Shown: positions 11,323 through 21,617 of the stretch, piece after piece | Layout: the number at the start of each line of letters is the position of its first letter | Numbering within the stretch: position 1 is the first letter of the stretch | Source: Enterobacter sp. RHBSTW-00175 | GTDB lineage: Bacteria; Pseudomonadota; Gammaproteobacteria; Enterobacterales; Enterobacteriaceae | Reading direction: 5' to 3' | NCBI RefSeq assembly: GCF_013927005.1 | Contig: NZ_CP055930.1 | Location: forward strand, 930,001 to 994,000 | Length of the DNA stretch: 64,000 nt | Position numbers and translations under genes: made by a program | Notes under the pieces: generated by a model | Told to the model about the DNA's origin: nothing | What the model saw: only the letters and a program-made list of their open reading frames with translations | Databases searched by the model: none

Positions 11323-12317
11323 CCACGCCAGCGGTAGTTGATCATCGAGACGAGCCAGCAGACGACAAACAGCCCAACCACCACAAACCCGGCATTACCG
11401 AGATTGTCATTAACCGCACCAATGGCATCCCAGATACCACCGCTCAGGGCAAATTTATCCATCAGTAAACCGAGCGCTTCCAGCCCGCCAATAAACAGGG
11501 CAACCACAACGGAAGTGCCGGTGATGGTCATGTTGTAATAGATCTTACGCTGCGGTTTGTTGAACGCCCAGCCGTAGGCTCCCACCATCAGCAGGTTATC
11601 CAGGGTATCGACAAGCGCCATCCCGCTGGCGAACAGCGCCGGGAAGATCATGATCGACCAGACCGACATACCGTTAGAGGCGCTGGCGGCGGAGATCCCC
11701 AGCACACCGATTTCGGTTGCGGTATCAAACCCGAGCCCAAACAGGAAACCGACCAGATACATCTGCCAGCTTTTGTTCACCAGGCGGAATGTAGTGCCAA
11801 ACAGCCAGTTCATCACCCCACCCGCAGCCGGAAGCGTGACATCGCCATTCATTGCCTGACCGTTTTTTAGCGCCTGAAAATTGCGCCAGACACCGTGCAA
11901 AATCACCATATTGACTAGCGCCATCGCCAGCAGAAACGTCGCGGATACCGCTGTACCGATCAGGCTGCCCGTCTCATGAAACCAGGCCATGTTCTTCTGA
12001 AACGCCGTGGCGGTGGCAGCAATCGCCACCGAGGCCAGCACCACGATAGTTGAGTGGCCCAGCGAAAACCACGCCCCCACGCCAGAGGGCCGCTGGCCCT
12101 GCTGCATCATCTTACGCGTCACGGTATCAATTGCCGCGATGTGGTCGGCATCCACTGCGTGACGCAACCCGTAACACCAGGCCAGCAGGCTTGCCGCCAT
12201 CAGCGCCGTACTGCCGCTGAAGGTTCGCCACGCCCAGCCCCAGGCGAGCAGATTGGCCATGACCAGAGCCAGCAGCAAAAACGCTGCACGCGGTTCGTTG
12301 CGTAAGAGTCGTAACAT
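11295..12317 (-). CDS. NiCoT-family nickel/cobalt transporter
   Basis: A permease of the HoxN/NixA family, 340 residues, with about eight membrane segments. The family signature RHAVDADHIAAID is at residues 52-64 in the second segment, and its His and Asp residues coordinate the metal. Further family motifs are FSLGHSTIVV and LGFDTATEIG. I placed the start at the ATG ending at 12317, preceded by AAAGGA; the open frame runs further upstream inside hypF. The start lies one base after the hypF stop, so it is the third gene of hydN-hypF and probably supplies nickel for hydrogenase-3. Confidence 0.92.
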   Translation of the reverse strand: MLRLLRNEPRAAFLLLALVMANLLAWGWAWRTFSGSTALMAASLLAWCYGLRHAVDADHIAAIDTVTRKMMQQGQRPSGVGAWFSLGHSTIVVLASVAIAATATAFQKNMAWFHETGSLIGTAVSATFLLAMALVNMVILHGVWRNFQALKNGQAMNGDVTLPAAGGVMNWLFGTTFRLVNKSWQMYLVGFLFGLGFDTATEIGVLGISAASASNGMSVWSIMIFPALFASGMALVDTLDNLLMVGAYGWAFNKPQRKIYYNMTITGTSVVVALFIGGLEALGLLMDKFALSGGIWDAIGAVNDNLGNAGFVVVGLFVVCWLVSMINYRWRGYDALVVRS

Positions 12318-12318
12318 T

Positions 12319-14553
12319 TTAAGTCCTTTGTGAACATGACCGGGCCGCAGCAACCACTGCCTGCCCGAAGGAGATAGCCCCGTCACCTGCGGGCAGGCGA
12401 CACGGCAAAAGAAGAGTAAAGTCAGAAAGATAATGGCGCAGGCGCGCGCGCAGCAGGCGGTTATGTAACACCCCGCCGCTACAGCACACCGTAGAGAGGG
12501 ACGCGCGCCGGGCGTGGAAAGCGGCGAGTTCTGCCAGCCCGCTTGCCAGCGCATCATGAAATGCCCACGCGCGTTTGCTCGGCTCCGCCTGCCAGTCCAG
12601 CCACTGTTGCCAGAATACGCTCAGCGCCAGGTTGCCGTTTATCACCGGCAGCGTGACCGGATGTGCAACGCCACTGCAGCAGGCAGCCAGCGCTTCCAGC
12701 CGACATGCTGCCTCACCTTCATAGCCCTGCTTATCCGGCGTGATATCCAGCGCGCAGGCAACTGCGTCGAACAACCGCCCGCATGACGATGCCAGCGGTG
12801 TACTGATGCCGCGTGAAATCGCCGTTGCCAGCAATGGCCAGTTTTGCGCCTGTACCGCGTGAGTTTCCCTGCGCTGCTGCCAGCCAGGCACAAATGCCAG
12901 GCAGTGTGCGAGTAAATTACGCCACGGCTGAACGGCCGCCAGATCGCCGCCCGGTAATGCCACCGCAGGTAGCCCTCCGAGATGCTCACAGTCACGGTAG
13001 TTCACCCGCAAACATTCCCCGCCCCACAGCGCGCCGTTATCGCCCATGCCGATACCGTCCAGCGTCAGGGCAATAACATCACCGCCGTCGAGCGGCCAGC
13101 CGTTTTCCGCCAGGCAAGCCGCCGCGTGGGCATGATGATGCAATACCGTTTCGGTGCTCAGTGCCTGCTCATCAGCCCAGTGCCGGGCGCGGTATCCCGG
13201 ATGCGCGTCACACACCACGCGCACAGGCTGAAACGCATACATCTGCTGCATCACCGCCAGCGCGGTACGCCACTGGTGCTCCACGCCGTCATCACTGAGA
13301 TCGCCAAAGTGCTGGCTCATTACGGCCTGACTGCCGCGCACAAGACAGAAGGTGTTTTTCATCTCGGCCCCCAGACACAACATGGCGGGAATATTGTGAA
13401 ATCCGGCAGGCAACGTGATGGCATCCGGTACAAAACCCCGGGCGCGACGCAGCATAGTGCCATCCGCATCCACCACGGAATCATCCATCCGTTGCAGGAT
13501 GTCACGGTTATGCAGCAGAAAACCGTCGGCAATATCCCTGAGGTCGTCCAGCGCTTGCGCATTGGTGGTGGCCGGAGGTTTGCCGCTGAGATTTCCGGAG
13601 GTCATCACCAGCAGGCGCTGCACATCCGCCATCAGCAGATGCTGGAGCGGGTTAGCCGGCAGCATGATGCCCGCACAGTCCAGGCCTGGTGCTACCGCCT
13701 CAGACAGTTCAGGTAGCCAGGCTTTTGGCGTGAGCACAATGGGTGCTGCGGGTGAACTCAGCAGTTTACTGACAGACTCCGGCAGGCCATCAGCATGGGG
13801 GATCATCACCGCCAGGGGTTTTGTCGGGCGCTGTTTTCGCTCCCGCAGCCGCGCCACTGCACGCGGATTTTGCGCGTCACAGGCCAGGTGGAAACCACCC
13901 AGGCCTTTGATGGCCACAATCCCGCCCTCTCTCAGCATCGCAACGGCCGCTGCCAGCGCCTGTTCGCGCGTGGCGTGCATGTTTTCGCCGCACCATTCAA
14001 GCTGTGGCCCGCAGTCCGGGCAGGCGACAGGCTGAGCGTGAAAGCGCCGGTCAGCGGGGTTGCGATACTCTGTTTCGCACGGCGTACAGAGCGGGAATCC
14101 GGCCATCGCCGTGGCCGGACGGTCGTAAGGCATGGCGCGGATAATGGTAAAACGCGGGCCACAGTGGGTGCAGTTAATAAACGGGTAGCGGTAACGGCGT
14201 TCGCGCGGATCGCGCATTTCTGCCAGACACGCCGGGCAGGTGGCGGCATCCGGCACAATCTGCGTATCCATCGCCCCACTCGCGCTGTGGCGGATGGTGA
14301 AGCCGTCAGGCGGGTCTGGCCACTCGAACGGCTGGGTCTGGATCGCATCGATACGGGCCAGCGGTGGGCAGTCCTGGCGCAACCTCGCGGTAAAGGCCCC
14401 CCCATTACCCGCGAGGCGCACCAGTACTCCCTCCCCGTCATTGCAGACATCACCGGTCAACTGAAGCGCCTGCGCCAGCTGCCAGACGAAGGGACGAAAC
14501 CCGACGCCCTGCACTTTTCCGCGCACCCGCACCTGTATGCCGTTACAGCTCAT
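12319..14553 (-). CDS. hypF: Carbamoyltransferase for Ni-Fe hydrogenase maturation
   Basis: HypF converts carbamoyl phosphate into the thiocarbamate on HypE that becomes the CN ligands of the Ni-Fe site. It has 744 residues (E. coli about 750). Domains in order: acylphosphatase-like N-terminus ([20 protein letters not shown]), two zinc-finger pairs ([26 protein letters not shown]), a YrdC-like domain ([12 protein letters not shown], then KPLAVMI), and a Kae1-like C-terminal domain with the metal-binding [12 protein letters not shown]. It lies 6 bp after hydN. Confidence 0.96.
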   Translation of the reverse strand: MSCNGIQVRVRGKVQGVGFRPFVWQLAQALQLTGDVCNDGEGVLVRLAGNGGAFTARLRQDCPPLARIDAIQTQPFEWPDPPDGFTIRHSASGAMDTQIVPDAATCPACLAEMRDPRERRYRYPFINCTHCGPRFTIIRAMPYDRPATAMAGFPLCTPCETEYRNPADRRFHAQPVACPDCGPQLEWCGENMHATREQALAAAVAMLREGGIVAIKGLGGFHLACDAQNPRAVARLRERKQRPTKPLAVMIPHADGLPESVSKLLSSPAAPIVLTPKAWLPELSEAVAPGLDCAGIMLPANPLQHLLMADVQRLLVMTSGNLSGKPPATTNAQALDDLRDIADGFLLHNRDILQRMDDSVVDADGTMLRRARGFVPDAITLPAGFHNIPAMLCLGAEMKNTFCLVRGSQAVMSQHFGDLSDDGVEHQWRTALAVMQQMYAFQPVRVVCDAHPGYRARHWADEQALSTETVLHHHAHAAACLAENGWPLDGGDVIALTLDGIGMGDNGALWGGECLRVNYRDCEHLGGLPAVALPGGDLAAVQPWRNLLAHCLAFVPGWQQRRETHAVQAQNWPLLATAISRGISTPLASSCGRLFDAVACALDITPDKQGYEGEAACRLEALAACCSGVAHPVTLPVINGNLALSVFWQQWLDWQAEPSKRAWAFHDALASGLAELAAFHARRASLSTVCCSGGVLHNRLLRARLRHYLSDFTLLLPCRLPAGDGAISFGQAVVAAARSCSQRT

Positions 14554-14559
14554 GGCGGA

Positions 14560-15105
14560 TCAGAACAGCATGGACGACGAGGTATCGAACGCCGCACGAC
14601 GACGTTTTTCAGCGCTCATCTGTTCGAGCTTGTTACGATCGACACACACCAGCGCGTGCGTTGGGCAGGCTTCCATACAGGCCGGGCCCGTTTCACGGTG
14701 ATGGCACAAATCGCATTTGTTGGCTTCGGCTTTGTCTGCCCGCACGCTCAGCCCCATGCCACTGTTGCGCACAACCGGGCGAACCACCACTTCCATCGCG
14801 CCATAAGGGCACGCCACCACACAGGTTTTGCAGCCAATGCAGCGCTCCTGCATCACATGGACAAACCCTTTTTCACGTTTGATAGCCCCGTTAGGGCAGA
14901 CATTGGCGCACGGCGCGTCTTCACACTGGCGGCAAATGGCGGCAGTAGAAATATTCACGCCCTTGATAACGTGAATACGCGGCAGGAAAGATTCAGGGGT
15001 GAGTGATGCACAATCCTGATCCGCCTGATGCGATACCACGCACGCCACTTCACAGGTACGGCAACCAATGCATTTACTGGCATCGGCCATAATAAAACGG
15101 TTCAT
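14560..15105 (-). CDS. hydN: Ferredoxin-like electron transfer protein HydN
   Basis: This four-[4Fe-4S] polyferredoxin is linked to formate dehydrogenase-H activity. It has 181 residues from the ATG ending at 15105 (MNRFIMADASKCIGCRTCE). Cys clusters: CIGCRTCEVAC, CRQCEDAPCANVCP, CIGCKTCVVACP and CDLCHHRETGPACMEACP. The open frame starts upstream at 15141, but the family start is MNRF. It is paralogous to HycB. It is first in the hydN-hypF-nickel transporter operon, behind a sigma54-type promoter. Confidence 0.94.
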   Translation of the reverse strand: MNRFIMADASKCIGCRTCEVACVVSHQADQDCASLTPESFLPRIHVIKGVNISTAAICRQCEDAPCANVCPNGAIKREKGFVHVMQERCIGCKTCVVACPYGAMEVVVRPVVRNSGMGLSVRADKAEANKCDLCHHRETGPACMEACPTHALVCVDRNKLEQMSAEKRRRAAFDTSSSMLF

Positions 15106-15141
15106 CTGCTTCTCCAGCATAACAGTCATGCGCGGAGACAT

Positions 15142-15156
15142 TCATAAACCGTGCCA
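15142..15156 (-). promoter_or_regulatory. Probable sigma54 promoter of hydN-hypF
   Basis: On the minus strand TGGCAC is followed by GA ten bases after its GG (TGGCACGGTTTATGA). It lies 37 bp before the hydN start. The -24 half is exact; the -12 half has GA for GC, the same deviation as the norV promoter. In E. coli the hydN-hypF operon is FhlA- and sigma54-dependent. Confidence 0.65.
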
Positions 15157-15201
15157 GTTTTTAACTTGCTGATTTATATTGATTTAGAAATTACACGGAG
15201 A

Positions 15202-15238
15202 CTGTCATCGTCACTTCTGACGATGACAGATGTCGATG
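15202..15238. promoter_or_regulatory. Probable FhlA upstream activating sequence
   Basis: A perfect inverted repeat with 12-bp arms (CTGTCATCGTCA and TGACGATGACAG, 4-bp loop) at 15202-15229 is followed by TGTCGATGTCA. The GACA/TGTCG half sites recur in the hycA-hypA and hycA-hycB gaps. It sits 46-96 bp upstream of the hydN -24 box, a suitable enhancer distance. There is no T-run, which argues against an ascG terminator. Confidence 0.65.
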
Positions 15239-16252
15239 TCAACGATGCGGGCCGTCGATAACCGAGTCGCGTAACACCAGTTCCCCGGAGAAGGTTTGCT
15301 GCCAGGTGAACTCACCGCCATCCAGCATAAAGATCAGGCGACTGATGGTTTCTTTGATCATCTCTGTGACCGGCACACGTACGCTGGAAAGAGACGGCAC
15401 CATGTAAGGCGCAATGGCCACATCATCAAACCCAATCACCGACACCTTCTCAGGCGTGGCGATGCCGCTGTCGTGCAGCTGCTTCATGGCGCCGATGGCC
15501 ATATCGTCATTACTTGCCACCAGCGCCGAAAATGTTTCGCCCCGGGACAGCAGCTCCGCCACTGCCGCCGCGCCGCTGGCGGGGTTCCACTTCCCCTGCG
15601 CAATCAGCGCCTCGCGTAGCGGAATACCGTGCTGCGCCAGCGCGTCCCTGTAGCCGGAGAGACGCTCAACCCCGGTCGGCGAATCCAGCGAGCCGGTAAT
15701 AAACGCGATTTCCCGGTGACCTTTCGCAATCAGCCGCGCCACCGCGTCCTGGCTGGAGGCCTTATGATCGGACCAGACGCTGTGGCTGCTGTTTTTCCGC
15801 AGGCGGCGGTTGAGCACCATAATGGGCTGCTCGCACTTCTCGACGATCTCATCCATCTCTTCCACGCTCAGGAAACGCGGATAAATAATGACCGCATCGC
15901 AGCGCATATCCAGCAGATACTGAATCGCCTCACGCTCTTCATCCGCGCTGTGCTTACCGTCCGCCAGGATCAGCTGCCGCCCCTTCTCTTCGGTCATCCG
16001 GGCGGCATGGAACAGTAACTCGCTGAAGTAAACGCCGTGATACAGGGTGTTGGTCACCACCAGCCCCAGGGTTTGCGTGCGTTTGGTTGCCAGATTGCGC
16101 GCCAGCAAATTGGGGCGATACCCACTCTCTTCAATCGCCTGGAACACCCGGTCTTTGGTCTCCTGGCTCACGTAGCCATTTCCCGACAACACCCGGGAAA
16201 CCGTCGCTTTCGAGACACCTGCGCGCTTCGCCACTTCCAGCATCGTGGTCAT
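15239..16252 (-). CDS. ascG: LacI-family repressor of the asc operon
   Basis: AscG represses ascFB (arbutin, salicin and cellobiose use). It has 337 residues. The N-terminal LacI HTH is MLEVAKRAGVSKATVSRVLS, then the hinge (YRPNLLARNLATKRTQTLGL), then a periplasmic-binding-protein-like effector domain (ALVASNDDMAIGAMKQLH, VIGFDDVAIAPYMVPSLSSV). It is divergent from ascF across about 215 bp that holds a palindromic operator. Length and sequence agree with E. coli AscG. Confidence 0.94.
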   Translation of the reverse strand: MTTMLEVAKRAGVSKATVSRVLSGNGYVSQETKDRVFQAIEESGYRPNLLARNLATKRTQTLGLVVTNTLYHGVYFSELLFHAARMTEEKGRQLILADGKHSADEEREAIQYLLDMRCDAVIIYPRFLSVEEMDEIVEKCEQPIMVLNRRLRKNSSHSVWSDHKASSQDAVARLIAKGHREIAFITGSLDSPTGVERLSGYRDALAQHGIPLREALIAQGKWNPASGAAAVAELLSRGETFSALVASNDDMAIGAMKQLHDSGIATPEKVSVIGFDDVAIAPYMVPSLSSVRVPVTEMIKETISRLIFMLDGGEFTWQQTFSGELVLRDSVIDGPHR

Positions 16253-16341
16253 GTTTTTATTCCGTCTGAAACTGATGGGGCGCAGTGTACTGCACCGCAG
16301 GAAAATTGTCGCAGCGGCAATATCACGCTTTCAACACCTCA

Positions 16342-16359
16342 AAGTGATCGTCATCACGA
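16342..16359 (+). promoter_or_regulatory. CRP-like binding site
   Basis: AAGTGATCGTCATCACGA is a near-symmetrical TGA-N6-TCA element about 110 bp before ascF. It suits catabolite control of a PTS sugar operon. Confidence 0.6.
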
Positions 16360-16419
16360 ATATAAAAAATGTACAAAATGTGATCTTGTTTCATTCAAAG
16401 AAACTCATGATGATTGTGT

Positions 16420-16432
16420 GGAACCGGTTTCC
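16420..16432. promoter_or_regulatory. Probable AscG operator
   Basis: GGAACCGGTTTCC is a near-perfect palindrome with the central CCGG step typical of LacI/GalR operators. It lies 35 bp before ascF; AscG of E. coli recognises a similar AACCGGTT core. Confidence 0.7.
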
Positions 16433-16466
16433 TACATTTCACACAACGATAACAGGATCTCATCCG

Positions 16467-17918
16467 ATGGCCAAAAATTACGCTGCGCTGGCGAACGACG
16501 TTGTCAGCGCGCTGGGCGGCAAAGACAACATCGTCGCCGTCACCCACTGCATGACGCGACTGCGTTTTGTCCTGAAAGAGGAAGCCCTCACCGACACCGC
16601 TCGCCTGAAAAGCATCAGCGGTGTACTTGGCGTGGTGCGCAACGATAACCAGTGCCAGGTGATCATTGGCAACACCGTATCCCAGGCTTACCGTGAAGTC
16701 GTGAGCCTGCTGCCGACAGAACTGCAACCCGCCGTGCCTGAAGGGCCGCAAAAGCTCACCTTCCGCCGGGTTGGCGCGGGGATCCTCGATGCGCTGATCG
16801 GCACCATGTCCCCGCTGATCCCGGCGATCATCGGCGGCTCGATGGTCAAACTGCTGGCGATGATCCTGGAGATGACCGGGGTGCTGCCAAAAGGTGCGCC
16901 GACGCTCACCATTCTGACCGTGATCGGCGACGGGGCGTTCTTCTTCCTGCCGCTAATGGTGGCGGCCTCTGCGGCGGTGAAATTCAAAACCAACATGTCG
17001 CTGGCGATTGCCATTGCGGGCGTACTGGTCCACCCAAGCTTTATCGAACTGATGGCGAAAGCGGCGCAGGGTGAACACGTCGAGTTCGCTTTTATTCCGG
17101 TCACGGCGGTGAAATACACCTACACCGTGATCCCGGCGCTGGTGATGACCTGGTGTCTGTCGTATATCGAACGCTGGGTTGACCGTATTACCCCTGCCGT
17201 CACCAAAAACTTCCTCAAACCGATGCTGATTGTGCTGATTGCCGCTCCGCTCGCCATCGTGCTGATTGGGCCACTTGGGATCTGGATCGGTAGTGCCATC
17301 TCTGCGCTGGTTTACACCATTCACGGTTACCTCGGCTGGTTGTCCGTGGCGATTATGGGCGCGCTCTGGCCGCTGCTGGTGATGACCGGGATGCACCGCG
17401 TGTTTACGCCGACTATCATTCAGACCATTGCCGAAACGGGCAAAGAAGGGATGGTGATGCCGTCAGAAATTGGCGCCAACCTGTCGCTCGGCGGCTCGTC
17501 GCTGGCGGTGGCGTGGAAAACCAAAAACCCGGAACTGCGTCAGACGGCGCTGGCGGCAGCAGCCTCTGCCATCATGGCGGGTATCTCTGAACCGGCTCTC
17601 TACGGCGTGGCGGTCCGTCTGAAACGTCCGTTAATTGCGAGTCTTATCAGCGGCTTTATCTGCGGCGCGGTCGCCGGGATTGCCGGTCTTGCCAGCCATT
17701 CAATGGCCGCTCCGGGGTTGTTTACCAGCGTACAGTTCTTCGACCCGGCGAATCCGATGACCATCGTTTGGGTGTTTGGCGTCATGGCGCTGGCAGTTGT
17801 TCTGTCGTTTGTCCTGACGTTAATACTCGGCTTTGAAGACATCCCGGTTGAGGACGAAGCAGAAAAAGCGCGCGCCCTGCAAACCGCACCGGCTCAGGCC
17901 AAAGCCGCACAAGCATAA
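16467..17918 (+). CDS. ascF: PTS beta-glucoside/cellobiose-type EIIBC
   Basis: This membrane permease imports and phosphorylates aryl-beta-glucosides or cellobiose. It has 483 residues. I chose the ATG at 16467 (MAKNYAALANDVVSALGGKD); the frame is open further upstream through the promoter region. The EIIB domain has its phospho-Cys in VTHCMTRLRF at about residue 28. The EIIC domain has about ten hydrophobic segments and the motif GMHRVFTP. No EIIA domain is fused, so phosphate must come from another EIIA. It is followed 18 bp later by ascB. Confidence 0.95.
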   Translation: MAKNYAALANDVVSALGGKDNIVAVTHCMTRLRFVLKEEALTDTARLKSISGVLGVVRNDNQCQVIIGNTVSQAYREVVSLLPTELQPAVPEGPQKLTFRRVGAGILDALIGTMSPLIPAIIGGSMVKLLAMILEMTGVLPKGAPTLTILTVIGDGAFFFLPLMVAASAAVKFKTNMSLAIAIAGVLVHPSFIELMAKAAQGEHVEFAFIPVTAVKYTYTVIPALVMTWCLSYIERWVDRITPAVTKNFLKPMLIVLIAAPLAIVLIGPLGIWIGSAISALVYTIHGYLGWLSVAIMGALWPLLVMTGMHRVFTPTIIQTIAETGKEGMVMPSEIGANLSLGGSSLAVAWKTKNPELRQTALAAAASAIMAGISEPALYGVAVRLKRPLIASLISGFICGAVAGIAGLASHSMAAPGLFTSVQFFDPANPMTIVWVFGVMALAVVLSFVLTLILGFEDIPVEDEAEKARALQTAPAQAKAAQA

Positions 17919-19361
<1,443 letters not shown>

Positions 19362-19369
19362 TCTGTTTT

Positions 19370-19438
19370 GCCGGGTGGCGGCTTCGCCTTACCCGGCCTA
19401 CAAAACCGTAGGCCCGGTAAGCGTAGCGCCACCGGGTA
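19370..19438. repeat. REP-like palindromic element
   Basis: TTGCCGGGTGGCGGCTTCGC, then CCTACAAAACCGTAGG, then the complementary GCGTAGCGCCACCGGG, between the convergent ends of ascB and hycI. It may act as a bidirectional transcription barrier. Confidence 0.85.
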
Positions 19439-19443
19439 CCGGC

Positions 19444-19899
19444 TCAAAGCCTGGCAAATCCCCCATCCCCAACCCACGCACCCAGCCGGGAATAAACCAC
19501 GTCCACCGCCTCTTTTACCGGCAGCGTCATCGGGTAATAAAAGCCCACGATATCCGGCTGAATGCCTAAAAACAGCACCTCACCCACGTCGTCCTTAATC
19601 TGATCGACCAGGTAATTGAGCGGCATATTGTGGGTCGTCATCATGAACATCTCTGCAATATCGTCGGGGTCGATAAGGCGCGTTTCGCCGGGGTTGAGCC
19701 CCATATCGGTGGCATCGACAATCAACAGTCTGTTCGGGTGCAATTCGCGGATTGCCACTACGTCGTTTTCCGGCGCGCTGCCACCGTCAATGACCACCCA
19801 GTTACCCTGGGGATGGGCCGCGCACATTTCTGCAAGCAGCGGGCCTGCGCCATCATCGCCCATCATGCTGTTGCCCACACACAGTAAAACGTCAGTCAC
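19444..19899 (-). CDS. hycI: Hydrogenase-3 maturation endopeptidase
   Basis: HycI removes the C-terminal tail of HycE once nickel is inserted. It has 151 residues (E. coli about 156). The family motifs are visible: LLCVGNSMMGDDGAGP with the nickel-sensing Asp near residue 16, IDGGSAPEN with the second metal-binding acid, and VDATDMGLNPGE; a HNMP histidine follows. It overlaps hycH by 8 bp and is the last gene of the hyc operon. Confidence 0.95.
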   Translation of the reverse strand: MTDVLLCVGNSMMGDDGAGPLLAEMCAAHPQGNWVVIDGGSAPENDVVAIRELHPNRLLIVDATDMGLNPGETRLIDPDDIAEMFMMTTHNMPLNYLVDQIKDDVGEVLFLGIQPDIVGFYYPMTLPVKEAVDVVYSRLGAWVGDGGFARL

Positions 19900-20302
19900 G
19901 TAATCTCCTCACCATCAGGTAGATGGCGCTCTCCTGATGAATATCATGGAGCATCCCGAGCAGGGTTTTGCTCCACACCTGCTGTTCAGGGGTTTGTCGG
20001 CTTAGGGCCGCGTCGAACGCATTGGCAAGCATGGCAATATGGTTAGCATCGATAACAATCTCACCGTATTTCGGGACACCTTCCATCTTGCGCCGCGCTG
20101 TACTGCCCTCTTCCAGCGTGGCAATCCACGCCAGATACGCTGACCACGGGCAACTTAACGCCGCCTCCAGGCAGTCGATCACCCCCAGGTGGTGGCCAAT
20201 CGCCAGGCTGTAATAGACCACCTGCTGCGCCGCATCCGGCGTGGCATCGTTCTCATCAATAAACTTACGGCTCAGCTGACTGAACACCACCGTTTCACTC
20301 AT
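19892..20302 (-). CDS. hycH: Hydrogenase-3 assembly protein HycH
   Basis: HycH has 136 residues, the usual size, and is needed for conversion of the HycE precursor to mature form. It is soluble, with no recognisable catalytic motif; conserved stretches include [22 protein letters not shown] and [18 protein letters not shown]. It overlaps hycG by 4 bp and hycI by 8 bp, so the three are translationally coupled. Confidence 0.93.
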   Translation of the reverse strand: MSETVVFSQLSRKFIDENDATPDAAQQVVYYSLAIGHHLGVIDCLEAALSCPWSAYLAWIATLEEGSTARRKMEGVPKYGEIVIDANHIAMLANAFDAALSRQTPEQQVWSKTLLGMLHDIHQESAIYLMVRRLRD

Positions 20303-21066
20303 CGGATACGCGCCTCTTCCACCACCTGATTCAGGTTTGCGACAATCTCATTCAGACGCGGATCGTTTTCCGCCTCCAGCCAGCGTGCTACCTGATGATC
20401 GCCCTGACTGAGCAGACGCAGATAATCATCGGCAATCTGGCGGCCATAGCGATAGCCCGCCAGCTTGCGTGCCATGCGGTCGACTTTCACGCGCAATGGC
20501 TGCACCATATCCGGGTGCAATATTGTCGCGGGCTGGCTGTCGAGCTCACCCGGTGCACGGGCGTGGATCTTCTGCTCCAGCAGACCGAGCGCCATCGCAA
20601 ACCCATACAGCGTCGCGGCAGGCGTTGGCGGACAACCCGGAATATAAACGTCCACCGGGACAATTTTGTCAGTGCCGCCCCACACGCAGTAAAGGTCATG
20701 GAAGATACCGCCGCTGTTGCCGCACGCGCCGTAAGAGATACAGATTTTCGGATCAGGCGCTGACTGCCAGGCACGCAGCGCAGGCGATCGCATGGCGCGG
20801 GTTACCGCCCCGGTAAAAAGCAAAATGTCGGCATGACGCGGGGACGGCACCACTTTGATGCCAAAGCGTTCGGCATCGAACAGCGGCGACAGCGTGGCAA
20901 AAATTTCAATCTCGCAGCCGTTGCAGCCGCCGCAATCCACGCGGTAGACGTAGGCCGAGCGTTTGATTTTTTTCAGCAGCGACGCCTTCATGCTGGCGAT
21001 GGATTCGTCCACCGTCATGGGCACCGGAATGCCGTTATCGTCGCGTGGGCCGAGTAAGTTTTCCAT
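20299..21066 (-). CDS. hycG: Hydrogenase-3 small subunit
   Basis: HycG is homologous to NuoB/NqoB of complex I and carries the proximal [4Fe-4S] cluster next to the Ni-Fe subunit. It has 255 residues from the ATG ending at 21066 ([20 protein letters not shown]); the frame runs further upstream into hycF but the family start is here. Cluster ligands are in [21 protein letters not shown] and YIPGCPPTP. Its ATG overlaps the hycF stop by one base (TGATG). Confidence 0.96.
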   Translation of the reverse strand: MENLLGPRDDNGIPVPMTVDESIASMKASLLKKIKRSAYVYRVDCGGCNGCEIEIFATLSPLFDAERFGIKVVPSPRHADILLFTGAVTRAMRSPALRAWQSAPDPKICISYGACGNSGGIFHDLYCVWGGTDKIVPVDVYIPGCPPTPAATLYGFAMALGLLEQKIHARAPGELDSQPATILHPDMVQPLRVKVDRMARKLAGYRYGRQIADDYLRLLSQGDHQVARWLEAENDPRLNEIVANLNQVVEEARIR

Positions 21067-21608
21067 CAGCTGGCCTCTCTCATATGGCGGGTTAAATCGA
21101 TGCGGTCGGACGGCAGCAGGCATTTCTGGCGTTTGCATTCCGGGCAGGTTTCAAAGCTTTCCCGGTGGTGCTCAGCGCGGACGTCACCGTTGTGCTTTAA
21201 CAGCGCAATGGCGTAGTCGATCTCTTTTTGCACGGCAAACGGGCGGTTGCAAACGCGGCAGTTGCACAGTTCAAAGCGCGACTGCTGGAGGAAATCCTCC
21301 TTCTTCCAGACCGCCAGCTCGTATTCCTGAGAAAGACGGATAGCCACCGTCGGGCACACCTCTTCGCAGCGACCACAAAAAATGCAGCGCCCGAGGTTAA
21401 ACTGCCAGGCAAGCTCGCCGGTTTTCAGGTCCGTCTCCACCGTCAGGGCGTTAGACGGACAGGCATTCACGCAGGCGGCACAACCGATGCACTGCTGCGG
21501 ATTGTGCTCTGGCTTACCACGAAAGTTTTTATCCACCGGCATTGGCTCCAGCGGATAACTGCTGGTCTGAGTGCCGGTTTTGATGACTTTTTTGATAAAG
21601 GTAAACAT
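21066..21608 (-). CDS. hycF: Hydrogenase-3 iron-sulphur subunit (NuoI-like)
   Basis: HycF has 180 residues, with two ferredoxin motifs ([16 protein letters not shown] and [16 protein letters not shown]) and a C-terminal Cys-rich patch ([18 protein letters not shown]) that probably binds a further metal or stabilises the fold. It relays electrons between HycB and HycG in the soluble arm of formate hydrogenlyase. It lies 9 bp after hycE. Confidence 0.96.
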   Translation of the reverse strand: MFTFIKKVIKTGTQTSSYPLEPMPVDKNFRGKPEHNPQQCIGCAACVNACPSNALTVETDLKTGELAWQFNLGRCIFCGRCEEVCPTVAIRLSQEYELAVWKKEDFLQQSRFELCNCRVCNRPFAVQKEIDYAIALLKHNGDVRAEHHRESFETCPECKRQKCLLPSDRIDLTRHMREAS

Positions 21609-21617
21609 GACGAGTCC

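Noticed and set aside
13795-15006. Long frame (403 codons) on the plus strand opposite hypF and hydN
   Set aside because: It is antisense to two clearly conserved genes with intact motifs, has Arg/His-rich shadow composition and spans the hypF/hydN boundary.
15202-15229. Perfect inverted repeat read as a terminator of ascG
   Set aside because: No T-run follows on the ascG strand, and its half sites match the other FhlA regions.
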